This document shows, one piece after another, positions 26,045 to 34,385 of a stretch of 64,000 bases of DNA. Position 1 is the stretch's first letter; the number at the start of each line of letters is the position of its first letter. The position numbers and the translations under genes are program-made. The notes under the pieces were generated by a model that saw only the letters and a list, made by a program, of their open reading frames with translations, had not been told where the DNA came from and did no database searches. The DNA is from JBEVJC01 sp040510375 (GTDB lineage Bacteria; Bacteroidota; Bacteroidia; Chitinophagales; Chitinophagaceae), in NCBI GenBank assembly GCA_040510375.1, contig JBEVJC010000007.1, positions 10,245 to 74,244 of the forward strand, written 5' to 3'.

Positions 26045-26155
26045 TCAGTGTAAAAATACAACGGGTTGATTGCGGACCTCGTCCATCGGTATCTATATCT
26101 CTTCGTTCTGGGTATAAAATACACCCAGTTGTTTACGGACCTCATCCATCGCAGA
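26045..26155. repeat. Imperfect 63 bp-period tandem repeat spanning the stop codon of the oxidoreductase gene
   Basis: A 36-base segment at 26116-26151, inside the gene end, recurs at 26053-26088 just past its stop with 30 of 36 bases identical. The offset is exactly 63 bp, i.e. 21 codons. Reading in frame past the TAG at 26093-26095 gives 15 codons, IPMDEVRNQPVVFLH, then TGA at 26045-26047; the matching gene end reads AMDEVRKQLGVFYTQNEEI. Two of the six differences are synonymous (GAT/GAC, CGT/CGC). It looks like a duplication of the gene tail followed by a stop, or the reverse. Confidence 0.8.
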
Positions 26156-27079
26156 TATAATACCAAGGCTTAGCTCGGGAGAATAAAGCTGGTTGTTCCG
26201 CATTCCGGCGCTGATATCCTGCAATACAGCTTTCGCTTCAAAATGAAGGCCATGTCCCTGCCAGTCAACCGGCCACCGTTCCACTTCCTTTTCATCATAA
26301 TGGATTTCGAGTCCGGGTGATTTTTCAAACCAGGGGGATAACAGTTGAATACTACCCTTCTCCCCTGTTATTATTGCAGGCTCATTGGAATTGTACATCA
26401 ATGAAGATTCAAGTATTGCGTGACGGCCATCCTTATAATTAAAAATAATAACACAGGTATCATCAATGCCCTGGTCGGTCAGGTGACCCGTTGCCTTTAT
26501 CTCATCCGGTTCACCAAAAAGTAACAGGCTTAAAAAAACAGTATAGATCCCAAGGTCAAGCAATGAACCACCACCAAGTTCCGGATCAAAGTAACGGCTA
26601 TCGGGATCTTTGGGAGCTTTAAAACACATTGATGCCCTGATCGATAACAGTTTACCCACCGATCCTTTATTAACCTGCTCAAGCAACAGGGTGATATGCG
26701 GAAGGAAACGCAACCACATCCCTTCCATCAGGTAACATTTTTTTTGCCGGGCCAGTTCATATAATTCCTCGTACTGTTCGCGGTTGATGGCCATCGGTTT
26801 TTCGCAGAGCACATGAAGACCCGCTTCCAGACAGGCTTTTACCTCATCGTAATGTTTTGTGTGCGGAGTGGCGATGTAAACAATCTCTGCCGTGGTTTCA
26901 CGGATAAACTGCTCCAGGTCGGTATACACTCCCTGGATCCCAAACTCATCAGCAAATTCCCTGGCAGCTTTCTTCCGGTGGTTAAACACACTGACCACCT
27001 GCTGCAGGGAGGAAAGCTGTTCAAAATCGCGGACGAAATCGCGGGCGATATTCCCCGGACCAATGATTCCCCATTTCAT
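26093..27079 (-). CDS. Gfo/Idh/MocA-family NAD(P)-dependent oxidoreductase
   Basis: A 328-residue enzyme. The Rossmann motif is GIIGPGNIARDF near the N-terminus and the catalytic-lysine motif CEKPMAINR at 92-100. The substrate domain has GGGSLLDLGIYT. Family enzymes oxidise or reduce sugars, cyclic polyols and related dehydrogenase substrates; trans-1,2-dihydrobenzene-1,2-diol dehydrogenase-like members share this layout. Nothing in the locus identifies the substrate. The end is odd: the last ~20 codons are imperfectly duplicated beyond the stop. A GH13 gene lies divergently with 210 bp between start codons. Confidence 0.92.
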   Translation of the reverse strand: MKWGIIGPGNIARDFVRDFEQLSSLQQVVSVFNHRKKAAREFADEFGIQGVYTDLEQFIRETTAEIVYIATPHTKHYDEVKACLEAGLHVLCEKPMAINREQYEELYELARQKKCYLMEGMWLRFLPHITLLLEQVNKGSVGKLLSIRASMCFKAPKDPDSRYFDPELGGGSLLDLGIYTVFLSLLLFGEPDEIKATGHLTDQGIDDTCVIIFNYKDGRHAILESSLMYNSNEPAIITGEKGSIQLLSPWFEKSPGLEIHYDEKEVERWPVDWQGHGLHFEAKAVLQDISAGMRNNQLYSPELSLGIISAMDEVRKQLGVFYTQNEEI

Positions 27080-27289
27080 AGTGTAGTGTTAGGTTATTTA
27101 AACAAACGCTTTGAGTAAAATTTTCCACCTTTCCCTTCCTGGTACACATATATCACCTGCAATTGGCTTTATTCGATAAAACAATCAACGGTCAGCCATA
27201 CAAAAGGAAAATGATCATTTAGTTTTTTCAAAAGAGATGCCAGTAAGGTGCCGGTATAGTCCTTGCATTTAACCGTCAAAAGAAAATAC

Positions 27290-28603
27290 ATGAGTACGGC
27301 ATTCCCGATCATTTCCTGGGCAAATGGCACAAATATTTATGAGGTTAATGTAAGACAATACACCAGGGAAGGATCCATAGAGGCCTTTATCCCGCATATA
27401 CCACGACTGCATGATATGGGTGTCGGGATTTTGTGGCTGATGCCCATTACACCCATCAGCCTGGAAAAGCGACAGGGTTCCTATGGCAGTTATTACGCAG
27501 CCAGTTCCTATACTGATATAGATCCGGCATACGGAACCCCTGATGATTTCCACAAACTCATCCGTGTGGCCCATGACCTGGGCATGAAGGTCATTATTGA
27601 CTGGGTGGCCAACCATACAGGTTATGATCATCAGTGGACAAAAAAGTACCCCGGATTCTACCGGAAAAATGAAACTGGTGGATTTACCGAACTGTATGGC
27701 TGGGTAGATGTGATTGATCTCAACTACGAAGTGCCCGAGCTGCGGGAGGAAATGATCCGTGCTATGAAACATTGGGTCAGTACCTATGATATTGATGGTT
27801 TCCGTTGTGATATGGCCCGCACTGTACCGATTGATTTCTGGGTGGAAGCAAGGGGAGAATGTGATGCAGTGAAACCACTGTTCTGGCTGGCGGAATGTGA
27901 GATTTTGGAATACCATGAATCATTCGACCTGACCTATGGCTGGGAAGTGATGCGGGGGTTCGACAAGTTTTTTAAAAATGAATTGGAGCTTGCCGCCATT
28001 ATTCCGTTGCTTAATTCCTATTCCAGGTACCCGGTGGGTTCGGAGAAATTATTGTTCACTTCCAATCATGATGAAAATTCAGATCACGGAACTGAATACG
28101 AAAAGTATGGAACGGCCGCAGCAGCAATGGCCGTTTTTTCCTGTACCTGGCCCGGTATTCCGCTGATTTATTCCGGGCAGGAGCTTCCGAATAAACGCAG
28201 GTTGAAATTTTTTGATAAAGACTTTATCGATTGGGAAGAAAATTTACCTGCGGGTGGTGATGTAAGGTATCCCGGAATCCAGCTGCACGATTTTTATAAA
28301 ACGCTTCTTACATTCCGGAAAAAAAATAAGGCCCTGCAGGAAAGTGCTTCGGTCCTGATCCTGCCATCCAACCATCCGGAAACACTGGTGTATCTGTGCC
28401 GGCGCCGGCGCGACAAGGTACTGGTGATCCTGAACCTGTCCAAAGTCCCGGCCAGCGTGCATTTCAACCACCCGGCCGTAGCGGGGAATTACATGGAACT
28501 CTTTAATGGAAATGTTCATGTGCTGCAGCGGGAAAACAGTTTTGACCTGGCACCAGGTGAATACCGGGTTTTACATGAAACCCATGAGCAGGTTATTGTG
28601 TAA
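27290..28603 (+). CDS. GH13 alpha-amylase family glycosidase
   Basis: I use the ATG at 27290 (437 residues). An in-frame TTG 27 bp earlier is less likely. The catalytic barrel shows the four conserved regions: VIIDWVANHTG, GFRCDMA with nucleophile D174, LAECE with acid E202, and TSNHDEN with D261. The N-terminal strand NIYEVNVRQYTREGSIEAF is typical of cyclomaltodextrinase/oligo-1,6-glucosidase-like members. A short C-terminal beta domain follows from about 350. No signal peptide is visible, so it acts in the cytoplasm on oligosaccharides, probably maltodextrin or trehalose-type substrates. The next gene downstream is on the other strand. Confidence 0.93.
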   Translation: MSTAFPIISWANGTNIYEVNVRQYTREGSIEAFIPHIPRLHDMGVGILWLMPITPISLEKRQGSYGSYYAASSYTDIDPAYGTPDDFHKLIRVAHDLGMKVIIDWVANHTGYDHQWTKKYPGFYRKNETGGFTELYGWVDVIDLNYEVPELREEMIRAMKHWVSTYDIDGFRCDMARTVPIDFWVEARGECDAVKPLFWLAECEILEYHESFDLTYGWEVMRGFDKFFKNELELAAIIPLLNSYSRYPVGSEKLLFTSNHDENSDHGTEYEKYGTAAAAMAVFSCTWPGIPLIYSGQELPNKRRLKFFDKDFIDWEENLPAGGDVRYPGIQLHDFYKTLLTFRKKNKALQESASVLILPSNHPETLVYLCRRRRDKVLVILNLSKVPASVHFNHPAVAGNYMELFNGNVHVLQRENSFDLAPGEYRVLHETHEQVIV

Positions 28604-28640
28604 GACACCGAAAAAACCTCAGGCAGTGAATGATACAGAA

Positions 28641-29642
28641 TCAGATCGTAAGAAGACTGCAGCCACGGAGATCACTGTTGTCGAGCCGGCCCAGGATTTC
28701 AAAACTTCCATCGGGGTAAAGCCTTGCTGCATCATCAGTGGCGATAAACGAAGATGAATAAAGATTGGCGAGATCAATGATGTTTACTGCTCCTGACATT
28801 ACGGGTCTGGACATACTATCTGCATCGGTAAGTGAAAGCGGGTCTTCCTCATCCCTCAGTACCACCCTCATCCAGGGCGGGGTTATAAATATTCCGTCGC
28901 CGGATGAGTAAGCCTGTGAGAGTAATTCGGTCATACCATATTCTGAATGGATGAACTTCAATCCGAATGCTTCTTTCAACAATTGCTGAACTTCCTGGCG
29001 TTGCAATTCACGTCGTCTTCCTTTCATTCCGCCTGTCTCCATCACCATTGTATGTTGCAGGGGCATGGGAAAGGAAGCAGCGAAGTCGAGCAGGGCAAAT
29101 GTTACCCCGATCAGTAAAGTTTTTTGTCCCCTTTGTTCAAGCACCTTCAATTGCGCCGATAACCGGTCGGTATCGTGCAGGTAAAATCCGCTTTCCGGTT
29201 TTGCGCTTCGCGCGATAAGTTTATCAACCATGTATACCAGGGACGAATTGGATCGTTCCAGGTACGATGGCAGCAGGCCAATGATCACGAGGTCCTTAAC
29301 AGGACCATAAGCCGCTTCAAAACCACGGATAAAACTTTCTTCGTATAACCCAGGGTCCCGCACCAGGTGCCGGCTGTTTACTGAACCGGTGGTGCCGCTG
29401 CTTTCAAATACGAGCTCAGGATCAAATTCGGTTGTCTTTACCTGCCGGGTTTTAAAAAAACTTACCGGGAGAAAGGGGATGGAAAGCAGGTTGGTTACAT
29501 TGCCGGGATGGCGGTGAAGCAGGTCGCAATACGCCCGGTAAACCGGGTTATTGGCATACTGAAAGGCAAAAACCTCAAGGGCCATGGTACTAAAACCGGC
29601 CCTGTTTACGTTAAAAATTTTATCATTCCATTGACGCTGCAT
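28641..29642 (-). CDS. LuxE-like acyl-protein synthetase/acyltransferase
   Basis: A 333-residue protein similar in layout to LuxE acyl-protein synthetase, part of the adenylate-forming superfamily. The nucleotide-binding-like motif is ESSGTTGSVN at 80-89; later blocks are YGMTELLSQAYS, HTMVMETGGMKGRRREL and DLANLYSSSFIATDDAARL. LuxE uses ATP to activate a fatty acid for the luciferase reductase complex, but lux genes are absent here, so the acyl acceptor is unknown. The product belongs to a group widespread in Bacteroidota. It faces the GH13 gene (37 bp between stops) and diverges from a lipoprotein gene 55 bp away. Confidence 0.85.
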   Translation of the reverse strand: MQRQWNDKIFNVNRAGFSTMALEVFAFQYANNPVYRAYCDLLHRHPGNVTNLLSIPFLPVSFFKTRQVKTTEFDPELVFESSGTTGSVNSRHLVRDPGLYEESFIRGFEAAYGPVKDLVIIGLLPSYLERSNSSLVYMVDKLIARSAKPESGFYLHDTDRLSAQLKVLEQRGQKTLLIGVTFALLDFAASFPMPLQHTMVMETGGMKGRRRELQRQEVQQLLKEAFGLKFIHSEYGMTELLSQAYSSGDGIFITPPWMRVVLRDEEDPLSLTDADSMSRPVMSGAVNIIDLANLYSSSFIATDDAARLYPDGSFEILGRLDNSDLRGCSLLTI

Positions 29643-29669
29643 GTCCCTGATGGTCGGCTGAAAAAGGTA

Positions 29670-29677
29670 TATATTTG
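29670..29677 (+). promoter_or_regulatory. -7 box of the lipoprotein/UbiA-like operon
   Basis: TATATTTG is a full match to the Bacteroidota -7 consensus TAnnTTTG. Transcription would start near 29684, about 14 bases before the ATG at 29698. No clear -33 TTTG at the standard spacing was found. Confidence 0.4.
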
Positions 29678-29697
29678 TTGAAACTCAAAACTGAGGC

Positions 29698-30144
29698 ATG
29701 AAAACGATACCGGTAATGCTGTGCTGCTCCCTGATGATCCTTACCCTTGCCTGCGGCAAAGATAAGTTTGAAACAAAGCCGCGGCTTGAAATAAAAGAAT
29801 ACAGTACGAAGGAACTGTTTCCCGGACAGAACCTGGTAATAACTCTCGACTTTTTTGATAAGGAAGGTGATATCAACAAGGATAGTGCAGTTGCTGTGAT
29901 CAACCGGTTGAACATCCTTCCACTCCCCGCCGGCCAGGATAAAACTGATGTGATTGCCGCTTTATTGCCTGATTTTACTCCAAGGGATAAAGGCGAAATC
30001 ATCTTTACACTGGATTATGGATTCCTGAAAGAAAGTACCGTGGAAAATGATACCCTTTTGTTTAAGTTCTCCGTAAAAGATAATAAAGGAAACCGTGCCG
30101 ATACGGTTGTTTCGCAACCCGTAGTGATCGTGAAAGTGCCATAG
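29698..30144 (+). CDS. Secreted lipoprotein, unrecognised
   Basis: A 148-residue protein with a lipoprotein signal: hydrophobic N-terminus and lipobox LTLAC with C19. After this the chain is a beta-rich domain (LVITLDFFDKEGDINKDSAVAVINRLNILPL, then LLFKFSVKDNKGNRADTVVSQPVVIVKVP), which resembles an Ig-like fold. Function unknown; it would be anchored in the outer or inner membrane. It precedes the UbiA-like gene with 3 bp between stop and start, so the two are cotranscribed. Confidence 0.75.
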   Translation: MKTIPVMLCCSLMILTLACGKDKFETKPRLEIKEYSTKELFPGQNLVITLDFFDKEGDINKDSAVAVINRLNILPLPAGQDKTDVIAALLPDFTPRDKGEIIFTLDYGFLKESTVENDTLLFKFSVKDNKGNRADTVVSQPVVIVKVP

Positions 30145-30147
30145 GCC

Positions 30148-31047
30148 ATGGCTACCGGTGGCAGGATCTTCCGTTTTTTTATATTCAGTAATCTCTTCAT
30201 TTCCTGCTGTGCTGTGCTCATGGCATGGCAAACTTATTATGTGCTCGGTATAACGGTTCATCCCGATACCCTTTGGTTCATTTTTTTTTCCACTTTAAGC
30301 AGTTATAGTTTCCATTGGATGCTTACCACCGACTGGACCCATGATACGAGCAGGTCGCAATGGCAGCAATCAGCCCGGTGGATACATCCATTGCTGCTGG
30401 TACTGGCTGCAACCGGGACCTGCTGGTTTGGATGGAAGCTGGTCGCCCACTGGCCGTACCTGCTGACAATTGCCCTGCTGACCTTTCTTTATTCGGCTCC
30501 CAAAATCCCCCATCCCCTTTTTAAAAAACTGCGGCAGGTTGCCATTGCAAAGACTTTATTCCTGGCAATCATCTGGACAATGGCCACCACCCTGATTCCC
30601 GTGGTGACAAGCGGCAATAACAGTATTACCGGATGGACCGGCCTGCTTACCGGAACCGGTGGTCAAAATCCGGAGATAACATTCCTCCTGTTCCTGTTAA
30701 ACCGGTTCTTCCTGATATATGCCATCTGTATATTGTTCGACCTGCGTGACCGCGACAACGACCGGAACCATGGAATACGGAGCCTTGTGACCTGGCTTCA
30801 TCCAACCCAGGTCAGGGTATTATTTCGCCTGTCATTATTTCTGTTTACCCTTAGTGGCTGCCTGATGCTGGCAGTCGGTCAGTCAATCCTGCCGGTCTGC
30901 CTTATCCTTATTCCAGGGATATTAACGGGCCTGTTGTACCGGAAAGCATTGTTGAGTTACGGCGACTTATTGTATTATTTTGTACTTGATGGCCTGATGG
31001 CGCTATCTGCCGCAATTATGTGGTTGATTTCGCTGGCGGGCCGGTAA
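30148..31047 (+). CDS. UbiA-superfamily-like integral membrane protein
   Basis: A 299-residue protein with eight or nine hydrophobic segments. It has the second aspartate-rich motif of UbiA prenyltransferases in LFDLRDRDNDRNHGI. The first motif (NDxxDxxxD) is only echoed by TTDWTHDTSRS. With one motif weak, catalytic activity is uncertain. Comparison with the bona fide UbiA gene at 38661, which keeps both motifs, makes the difference plain. It is paired with a lipoprotein gene of unknown role. Confidence 0.6.
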   Translation: MATGGRIFRFFIFSNLFISCCAVLMAWQTYYVLGITVHPDTLWFIFFSTLSSYSFHWMLTTDWTHDTSRSQWQQSARWIHPLLLVLAATGTCWFGWKLVAHWPYLLTIALLTFLYSAPKIPHPLFKKLRQVAIAKTLFLAIIWTMATTLIPVVTSGNNSITGWTGLLTGTGGQNPEITFLLFLLNRFFLIYAICILFDLRDRDNDRNHGIRSLVTWLHPTQVRVLFRLSLFLFTLSGCLMLAVGQSILPVCLILIPGILTGLLYRKALLSYGDLLYYFVLDGLMALSAAIMWLISLAGR

Positions 31048-31155
31048 ATCGCGGCTTCCAGAAGAATCAGCTGAAACTCCTGTTAACAAAGTTTTCTTTT
31101 TTTGGTGGAACTCCTAGCATAGAAATTGATAGGATTAGGCACTAATAATCACTTA

Positions 31156-31437
31156 ATGCAGATACATTTCACCAAAGTTGTCCATTTCACCAGACTAATT
31201 AAAGCAGGAGGAAGATTGAGGGAGTTCAATTTCAGGAAACTTAAACACCTTGACGAAGATATTTTCTCTGTAGACACGGTTGACGATCGTGGAAACAGGA
31301 TTCTTTTCCACATGTATAAGACAGGTACTGTTGGCTGGTCAATAAACCATCCAAATCCGTTGCCTGCCTGGATCAGCGAAAACGAAGATAAATTGAGGGA
31401 ACAAATTGACATGGAGCTTCAGAATCCGACCTCTTAA
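31156..31437 (+). CDS. Small conserved-looking protein, unrecognised
   Basis: A 93-residue protein starting at MQIHFTKVVHF (ATG 31156); a TTG 30 bp upstream is an alternative. The composition is basic with patches FRKLKHLDEDIFSVDTVDDRGNRILFHMYK and a hydrophobic start but no signal peptide. I do not recognise a family. A strong intrinsic terminator lies 34 bp after its stop, so it is the end of a transcript, possibly of its own. Confidence 0.6.
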   Translation: MQIHFTKVVHFTRLIKAGGRLREFNFRKLKHLDEDIFSVDTVDDRGNRILFHMYKTGTVGWSINHPNPLPAWISENEDKLREQIDMELQNPTS

Positions 31438-31470
31438 ATTCCCCGGCAAAGATTTTATTTTTAACTTGTG

Positions 31471-31499
31471 AGGCGTCCTTTATCCGGACGCCTTTTTTT
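31471..31499 (+). terminator. Intrinsic terminator directly abutting the next start codon
   Basis: AGGCGTCC (31471-31478) pairs perfectly with GGACGCCT (31486-31493) around a 7-base loop, followed by a T run through 31499. The next gene starts with ATG at 31500, so the hairpin occupies the whole place of a ribosome-binding site. Confidence 0.85.
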
Positions 31500-32303
31500 A
31501 TGTCCAGGATTTTTTTCTTTTTTGCCGCCTGTTTGCTGGTGGCCTGCCATCCACCTGCCCGGATGCCCAGGCAAACATCCGCTTCAAATTCCCTGGTGAA
31601 TGATGGAAAACTCTGGGCTTCTTTATTCCAGCAACGTGCAGCCGAATACAGGGCTTTGTGCCAGCAGGCTTTCAATATCGCGCGACTCCGGGTAGACCAG
31701 GCATCTGCATTAATGACCTTGCGACCCATGGCCGTAGTAACCGATATAGATGAAACCATTCTCGATAACAGCCCATATGCCGTGCACCAGGCATTACTTG
31801 GAATGGACTATACAGCATCATCATGGAAAGAATGGACCTCAAAAGCAGCTGCGGATACACTGCAGGGTTCACTAACTTTTTTCAGGTACGCGGCTTCAAA
31901 GGGAATGGAGGTTTTTTATATAACCAACCGCGATGAAACGGAACGCACCTCCACACTTGCCAACCTGCGCAGATTCAATTTTCCATTTGCTGATGACCAG
32001 CACCTGATTATGCGGGCTGATATTTCAAGTAAGGAGACCAGGCGATCACGTGTAGCTGCCACACATGATATTGTATTGTTGCTGGGTGATAACCTGGCCG
32101 ACTTCAGCCAGCTGTTTGATAAAAAAACAGAGGCGGAACGGATGCTAAATGAACGTATCTCGGCAGAAGAGTTCGGAAACCGTTTTATAATCCTTCCCAA
32201 TAGTACGTATGGTGGCTGGGAAGATGCATTCTTTTTATACAACTTAAAACTTACACCTGCTCAAAAGGATTCGCTGATAAGGTCGGCGTTGAAGGGGTTT
32301 TAG
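31500..32303 (+). CDS. 5'-nucleotidase/acid phosphatase, lipoprotein e(P4) family
   Basis: A 267-residue class B/C-type HAD phosphatase. The lipoprotein signal reads LLVAC with C16. The catalytic motif is VVTDIDETILDNS with D82 and D84; a second acidic motif is in LLLGDNLADF. Family members dephosphorylate nucleotides at the outer membrane; Haemophilus e(P4) processes NMN and nicotinamide riboside phosphate. The start choice rests on the signal peptide. It leaves no room for a leader, because a terminator T run ends one base before the ATG. Either a readthrough transcript is used or the true start site is unusual. Confidence 0.9.
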   Translation: MSRIFFFFAACLLVACHPPARMPRQTSASNSLVNDGKLWASLFQQRAAEYRALCQQAFNIARLRVDQASALMTLRPMAVVTDIDETILDNSPYAVHQALLGMDYTASSWKEWTSKAAADTLQGSLTFFRYAASKGMEVFYITNRDETERTSTLANLRRFNFPFADDQHLIMRADISSKETRRSRVAATHDIVLLLGDNLADFSQLFDKKTEAERMLNERISAEEFGNRFIILPNSTYGGWEDAFFLYNLKLTPAQKDSLIRSALKGF

Positions 32304-32406
32304 GAAAGATGCCTTGTCCGCCCTGCATTAAATGGATTTCAGTCCAGTGCCGGTTTACAGTCAGCCCATTGCCGTATTTTATTTTTAACTGCCGCATCGC
32401 TGCAGG

Positions 32407-34341
32407 TCACCGGATAAGTGTGATCGATCCCTTCCTTTCATACCTTTTACCAATATAGTCAACTGCAGCAAGCCGCCAGACATATACACCGGTGGGTTGT
32501 GTGATGCCATTAACAGTACCATCCCATTGGCGGTTGCGGTCGCGCGAAGAGAAAATCAATTGTCCCCAGCGGTTATAGATCATGAAGTATTCAATATCCC
32601 TGATACCGATATAATAAGGACCCAGTTTGTCATTTATATTATCGTTGTTGGGAGAAAAGCCGGTTGGCACATAAATCTCCGAACCCTTAAACACTTCCAG
32701 GCTGATATCATCCCTGTCAACACAGCCTTCTGCGGTGGTGACAGTAAGCCAGTAGGTGATATTATCCTGTGGAGTTACTACAGGACTGGCCGTTGCGGCA
32801 TCGTTAATCCAGATATCTGGCGACCAGGAATAACTTACCCCGCCAGTACCGTTCAATTGGTACGGATCGTCTTTAATCACAATAGTGTCCCTGCCTGCAT
32901 TGGCCACGGCCTGGTTTACAAAGACGGGTACAGTACTGGTGGCCGACCTGCAACCGTTATCAGCAGTGGCATATAACTGCACATCATAGTTTCCGGGCTC
33001 CCTGAAAATATGTGATACGTTTTGTCGGGGTGATACCCGGTTTTCTTCGAAGGTCCAGTTCCAGGAATTTATTGTGGTAGCATTATCGACCTGTACTGCA
33101 TTGAACCCGATGGTCTCGTTTACACATCCATCGCTGGCTGATCCACTCACCTGCGGAACAGGAAGCAGTTCAAAAGCCTGTTGTACTGGTGTTGAAACAC
33201 ATCCGTGATTGCTGGTCACCGAGAGATCCAGGTAATGTTGTCCGGGTACAAGGTTTGAAAGATCAGGTGAAGGGGTAGACGGCAGGGCATTACCATCCAC
33301 CAGCCAGTTCCATTGACTGATGCTGCCCACATTTACCGTGGATCCATTGAGTAATACCGGTTGCTGGCCTGCGCAGGTATCACTTATCGCAAAGCTGGCC
33401 ACCGGATAATCACCAATGGTGATCGTGCGGTACAAGGTATCACTTTCACAACCATCAAAACCTTTAATGGCCATCTTAACATTATACAAACCGGCACCAG
33501 GATAAGTATGCGGAGGGATATTTTGAACATTATAGGTAGTACCGTCACCCAGGTCCCAGTAATAGCTACTCACCGGGGCAAAGGATTCCGAACTGTTGGA
33601 AAAAGTAATGGACTCGCCTTCACAGGCAGTATTATCGGGATGATTGGTCGTGAAAAGCGGATTGAGTGCGGTACAGAACTGTTGCAGGTTATATGAGCCG
33701 CCGGTTGCCGCACTGAAGCCCCAGTATACCAGGGGGTCGCCGTTGAAAATATTACTAACAAGGTTATATGTACTGGTGACCCGAAGGGTGCCGTCAAAAT
33801 AAGCACGCAGCGTAAAAGTAGCTGCATCCCATGATATACGAAGTGTATGCCACTGACAGTCTTCGATATTGGAATTGCTGACAGAAGCCTGCACCGGACC
33901 ACTCAGGTCGGAACCATGTGTGAGATCGCCATTGGTCTGGATGCTGATATGATCATAAGACGGATCCCTGTTATTATCATTCTGCCAGGTATCGAGTGTA
34001 ACACCCACCGATGGAACCACTCCTTCAAAACCGAGTCCGCCCCCGGAAGCACCCACACTTGTACCCTTTGGCTGCAGCATGAAAACAATACCGTCTGCAC
34101 CATTATTATCCTGGCATCCCAGATATACATTAAAAATAAAATCGAAGGAACTGGTAAGATCGATCCTCGTTGCATTCCATACGCTGCCGCTGGTGAACGT
34201 GTTGGCAGTTGTAAGCCTGTAACAATTGCAGGTGACAGGTAATGCACTCCCATTTGATATATAGGTGCCTGACTGCGCTGAAACAGCAATGCTGTAAACC
34301 AGCACCGAAAATAAAAAGAATCCCCGGATCAAAAATTTCAT
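32407..34341 (-). CDS. Secreted L-type lectin/PKD protein with type 9 secretion (gliding-motility) C-terminal domain
   Basis: A 644-residue surface or secreted protein starting at MKFLIRGFFLFS (ATG 34339-34341); a longer frame to 34422 would overlap lipA. After the signal peptide comes a legume-lectin-like domain at about 25-230 (NGADGIVFMLQ, GGGLGFEG, HISIQTNGD), PKD-like domains at about 245-540 (YYWDLGDGTTYN, NWTFEENRVS), and at the end a gliding-motility-associated C-terminal domain (PTGFSPNNDNINDKLGPYYI, MIYNRWGQLIF, QWDGTVNG, PTGVYVWRL). This domain directs export through the type 9 system and anchoring or release at the outer membrane. Ligand is presumably a carbohydrate, by the lectin fold. 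Confidence 0.9.
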   Translation of the reverse strand: MKFLIRGFFLFSVLVYSIAVSAQSGTYISNGSALPVTCNCYRLTTANTFTSGSVWNATRIDLTSSFDFIFNVYLGCQDNNGADGIVFMLQPKGTSVGASGGGLGFEGVVPSVGVTLDTWQNDNNRDPSYDHISIQTNGDLTHGSDLSGPVQASVSNSNIEDCQWHTLRISWDAATFTLRAYFDGTLRVTSTYNLVSNIFNGDPLVYWGFSAATGGSYNLQQFCTALNPLFTTNHPDNTACEGESITFSNSSESFAPVSSYYWDLGDGTTYNVQNIPPHTYPGAGLYNVKMAIKGFDGCESDTLYRTITIGDYPVASFAISDTCAGQQPVLLNGSTVNVGSISQWNWLVDGNALPSTPSPDLSNLVPGQHYLDLSVTSNHGCVSTPVQQAFELLPVPQVSGSASDGCVNETIGFNAVQVDNATTINSWNWTFEENRVSPRQNVSHIFREPGNYDVQLYATADNGCRSATSTVPVFVNQAVANAGRDTIVIKDDPYQLNGTGGVSYSWSPDIWINDAATASPVVTPQDNITYWLTVTTAEGCVDRDDISLEVFKGSEIYVPTGFSPNNDNINDKLGPYYIGIRDIEYFMIYNRWGQLIFSSRDRNRQWDGTVNGITQPTGVYVWRLAAVDYIGKRYERKGSITLIR

Positions 34342-34385
34342 GCTTGACTGGCAAGATAATGTTTTATCCAGTACGGTGGCTGCGA

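Noticed and set aside
27269..27916. 215-codon antisense frame opposite the GH13 gene
   Set aside because: The sense strand carries all four catalytic regions of GH13; the antisense frame has no signal or motif.
28641..29642. A bioluminescence or fatty-acid reductase operon suggested by the LuxE-like protein
   Set aside because: No luxA, B, C or D homologue is adjacent.
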